Shown here piece by piece: positions 22,068-23,025 of a DNA stretch of 23,025 bases; positions within the stretch are counted from its first letter, which is position 1, and the number at the start of each line of letters is the position of its first letter. This stretch comes from CAWKZT01 sp963854565. GTDB lineage: Bacteria; Actinomycetota; Acidimicrobiia; Acidimicrobiales; JAHEJN01. The stretch covers positions 1-23,025 of the forward strand of contig CAWKZT010000015.1 in NCBI GenBank assembly GCA_963854565.1, given 5' to 3'. The position numbers and the translations under genes are program-made. Under the pieces are notes generated by a model. That model saw nothing but the letters and a program-made list of their open reading frames with translations. It searched no databases and was not told where the DNA came from.

Positions 22068-22097
22068 AGTCAACAATTGGTCAGGGTTAGAACTCTT

Positions 22098-23025
22098 ATG
22101 GCTGTATATGGATCAATCACTGAGCTCATTGGCAACACGCCAGTTGTGGACGTATCGCAACTGAGCCCCAACGCGCGGGTCAAGATTTTCGCCAAACTCG
22201 AAGGCATGAACCCGGCTGGATCGGTCAAAGACCGTATTGCGCTAGCAATGATTGACGACGCCGAAGAACAGGGCCGACTCATGCCTGGGCAAACCATCAT
22301 CGAGCCGTCCTCAGGAAACACCGGCATAGCGTTGGCGATGATTGCCAAGCTGCGTGGCTATCCCATCAAGATTGTTTTGCCTGGCAACGTATCGCCAGAA
22401 CGACGACAGCTACTTGAGGTGTACGGGGCCGAGATTATTCCTTCGCCAGCTGGAGAAGGCTCGAACGGCGCCGTCCGTTTGGCCCAAGAAATTGCCGCGG
22501 ACAATCCCGAATGGGCGTTCCTTTACCAATACGCCAACGACGCCAACCCCCAGACCCACTACAACACCACCGGGCCTGAGATTCTGGCCGATGTTCCCAA
22601 CATCACCCACTTCGTGGCGGGTTTGGGGACAAGCGGCACCTTGATGGGTGTCGGCTCCTATCTCAAACACAACAAACCTGATGTCAAGCTCTACGCGGTC
22701 GAGCCGCCATCGGGCGAACAGGTCGAGGCACTTCGGTCACTCGATGATGGCTATATTCCACCTATCTTTGAGAAATGGGGTGGCTACGACCTCCTCGATG
22801 GCAAACGTATTGTTCGGGCCGCAGAGTCCATCGAGTACACCCGGCGCCTGGCCGACGAGACAGGTATCTTCGCAGGCATTTCCGCTGGCGCTGCGGCAGC
22901 AGGCGCAGTACGGGTAGCCGAAAAGATCGACGAAGGTGTGATCGTGTTCATCGTTAGCGACTTTGGCTGGAAGTACCTTTCCACCAACGCCTGGTCCGGC
23001 GACGTCACCGACGCCGCCGACCAGG
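22098..23025 (+). CDS. cysM: cysteine synthase CysM, O-phosphoserine type (3' end cut by window)
   Basis: PLP enzyme; in mycobacteria CysM joins O-phosphoserine with CysO thiocarboxylate to form a CysO-cysteine adduct. The PLP lysine is K44 in GSVKDR; EPSSGNTG and GLGTSGTLMG bind substrate and cofactor phosphate. R213 in VEALRSLDDGY aligns with Arg220 of M. tuberculosis CysM, the residue favouring O-phosphoserine over O-acetylserine, and GWKYLST near the end is also CysM-like. The frame runs open to the last base; 309 codons are present and perhaps 10-20 are missing. ATG 22098 has only a weak SD (CAGGG at 22082-22086). Its partner mec lies upstream, without cysO. Confidence 0.94.
   Translation, partial: MAVYGSITELIGNTPVVDVSQLSPNARVKIFAKLEGMNPAGSVKDRIALAMIDDAEEQGRLMPGQTIIEPSSGNTGIALAMIAKLRGYPIKIVLPGNVSPERRQLLEVYGAEIIPSPAGEGSNGAVRLAQEIAADNPEWAFLYQYANDANPQTHYNTTGPEILADVPNITHFVAGLGTSGTLMGVGSYLKHNKPDVKLYAVEPPSGEQVEALRSLDDGYIPPIFEKWGGYDLLDGKRIVRAAESIEYTRRLADETGIFAGISAGAAAAGAVRVAEKIDEGVIVFIVSDFGWKYLSTNAWSGDVTDAADQ

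Noticed and set aside
20439..22097. Search for a hidden cysO (ThiS/MoaD-like) gene
   Set aside because: No frame on either strand gives a small protein of that type ending in Gly-Gly; not reported as a feature.

Overview
The window is gene-dense bacterial chromosome from an actinobacterium of moderate GC (high 50s % by eye) that often uses GTG starts and 4-base stop/start overlaps. Three gene neighbourhoods support this. Segment coaD - SepIVA-like - DUF177 - rpmF - plsX - acpP - rnc - mutM-like - smc resembles the mycobacterial division/rnc/smc region. A response regulator, sensor kinase and membrane HtrA protease follow the order of mprA-mprB-pepD. Orthologues of mycobacterial Mec and CysM are also present. 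Class Acidimicrobiia is my best guess but is inferred from protein style only. No rRNA, tRNA, CRISPR array, insertion sequence or phage gene was seen.

Layout. 96-2494 (+): Uup-type ABC-F ATPase and NfuA-like Fe-S carrier. 2501-2695 (-): small cysteine-rich protein. 2790-5114 (+): rsmD, coaD, SepIVA-like coiled-coil protein, DUF177. 5205-6389 (+): rpmF and plsX behind a leader that can fold. 6486-8349 (+): acpP, rnc and a Fpg homologue, chained by 4-base overlaps. 8440-11916 (+): smc. 15954-11906 (-): MoxR ATPase, DUF58, VWA-domain protein and EamA transporter, apparently one operon. 16034-19455 (+): two-component pair and HtrA-like protease. 19964-19452 (-): smpB. 19989-23025: Mec metallopeptidase and CysM on the plus strand, separated by a membrane-anchored secreted protein (-), a wrecked histidine phosphatase gene (+) and a DUF3237 protein (-).

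How the genes work together. The first half is housekeeping: ribosome rescue and maturation, CoA and lipid precursors, carrier protein, RNA processing, chromosome organisation and septation. The middle is an envelope/stress section in which a MoxR/VWA chaperone-like module diverges from an MprAB-PepD-like module. The last part concerns cysteine synthesis from O-phosphoserine, but the sulfur carrier gene cysO that normally lies between mec and cysM is not there.

Most notable points: (1) the Fpg/MutM homologue keeps the family scaffold but has lost the catalytic N-terminal proline, the active-site lysine position, the Arg/Phe lesion-reading residues, three of four zinc cysteines and the zinc-finger arginine; (2) rnc has no ATG, GTG or TTG early enough to encode its conserved N-terminus and probably starts at a CTG overlapping the acpP stop; (3) mec and cysM are split by unrelated genes with no cysO; (4) a histidine phosphatase gene has lost its middle in an out-of-frame deletion; (5) a perfect 18-bp palindrome fills most of the 24-bp gap between the divergent smpB and mec starts.
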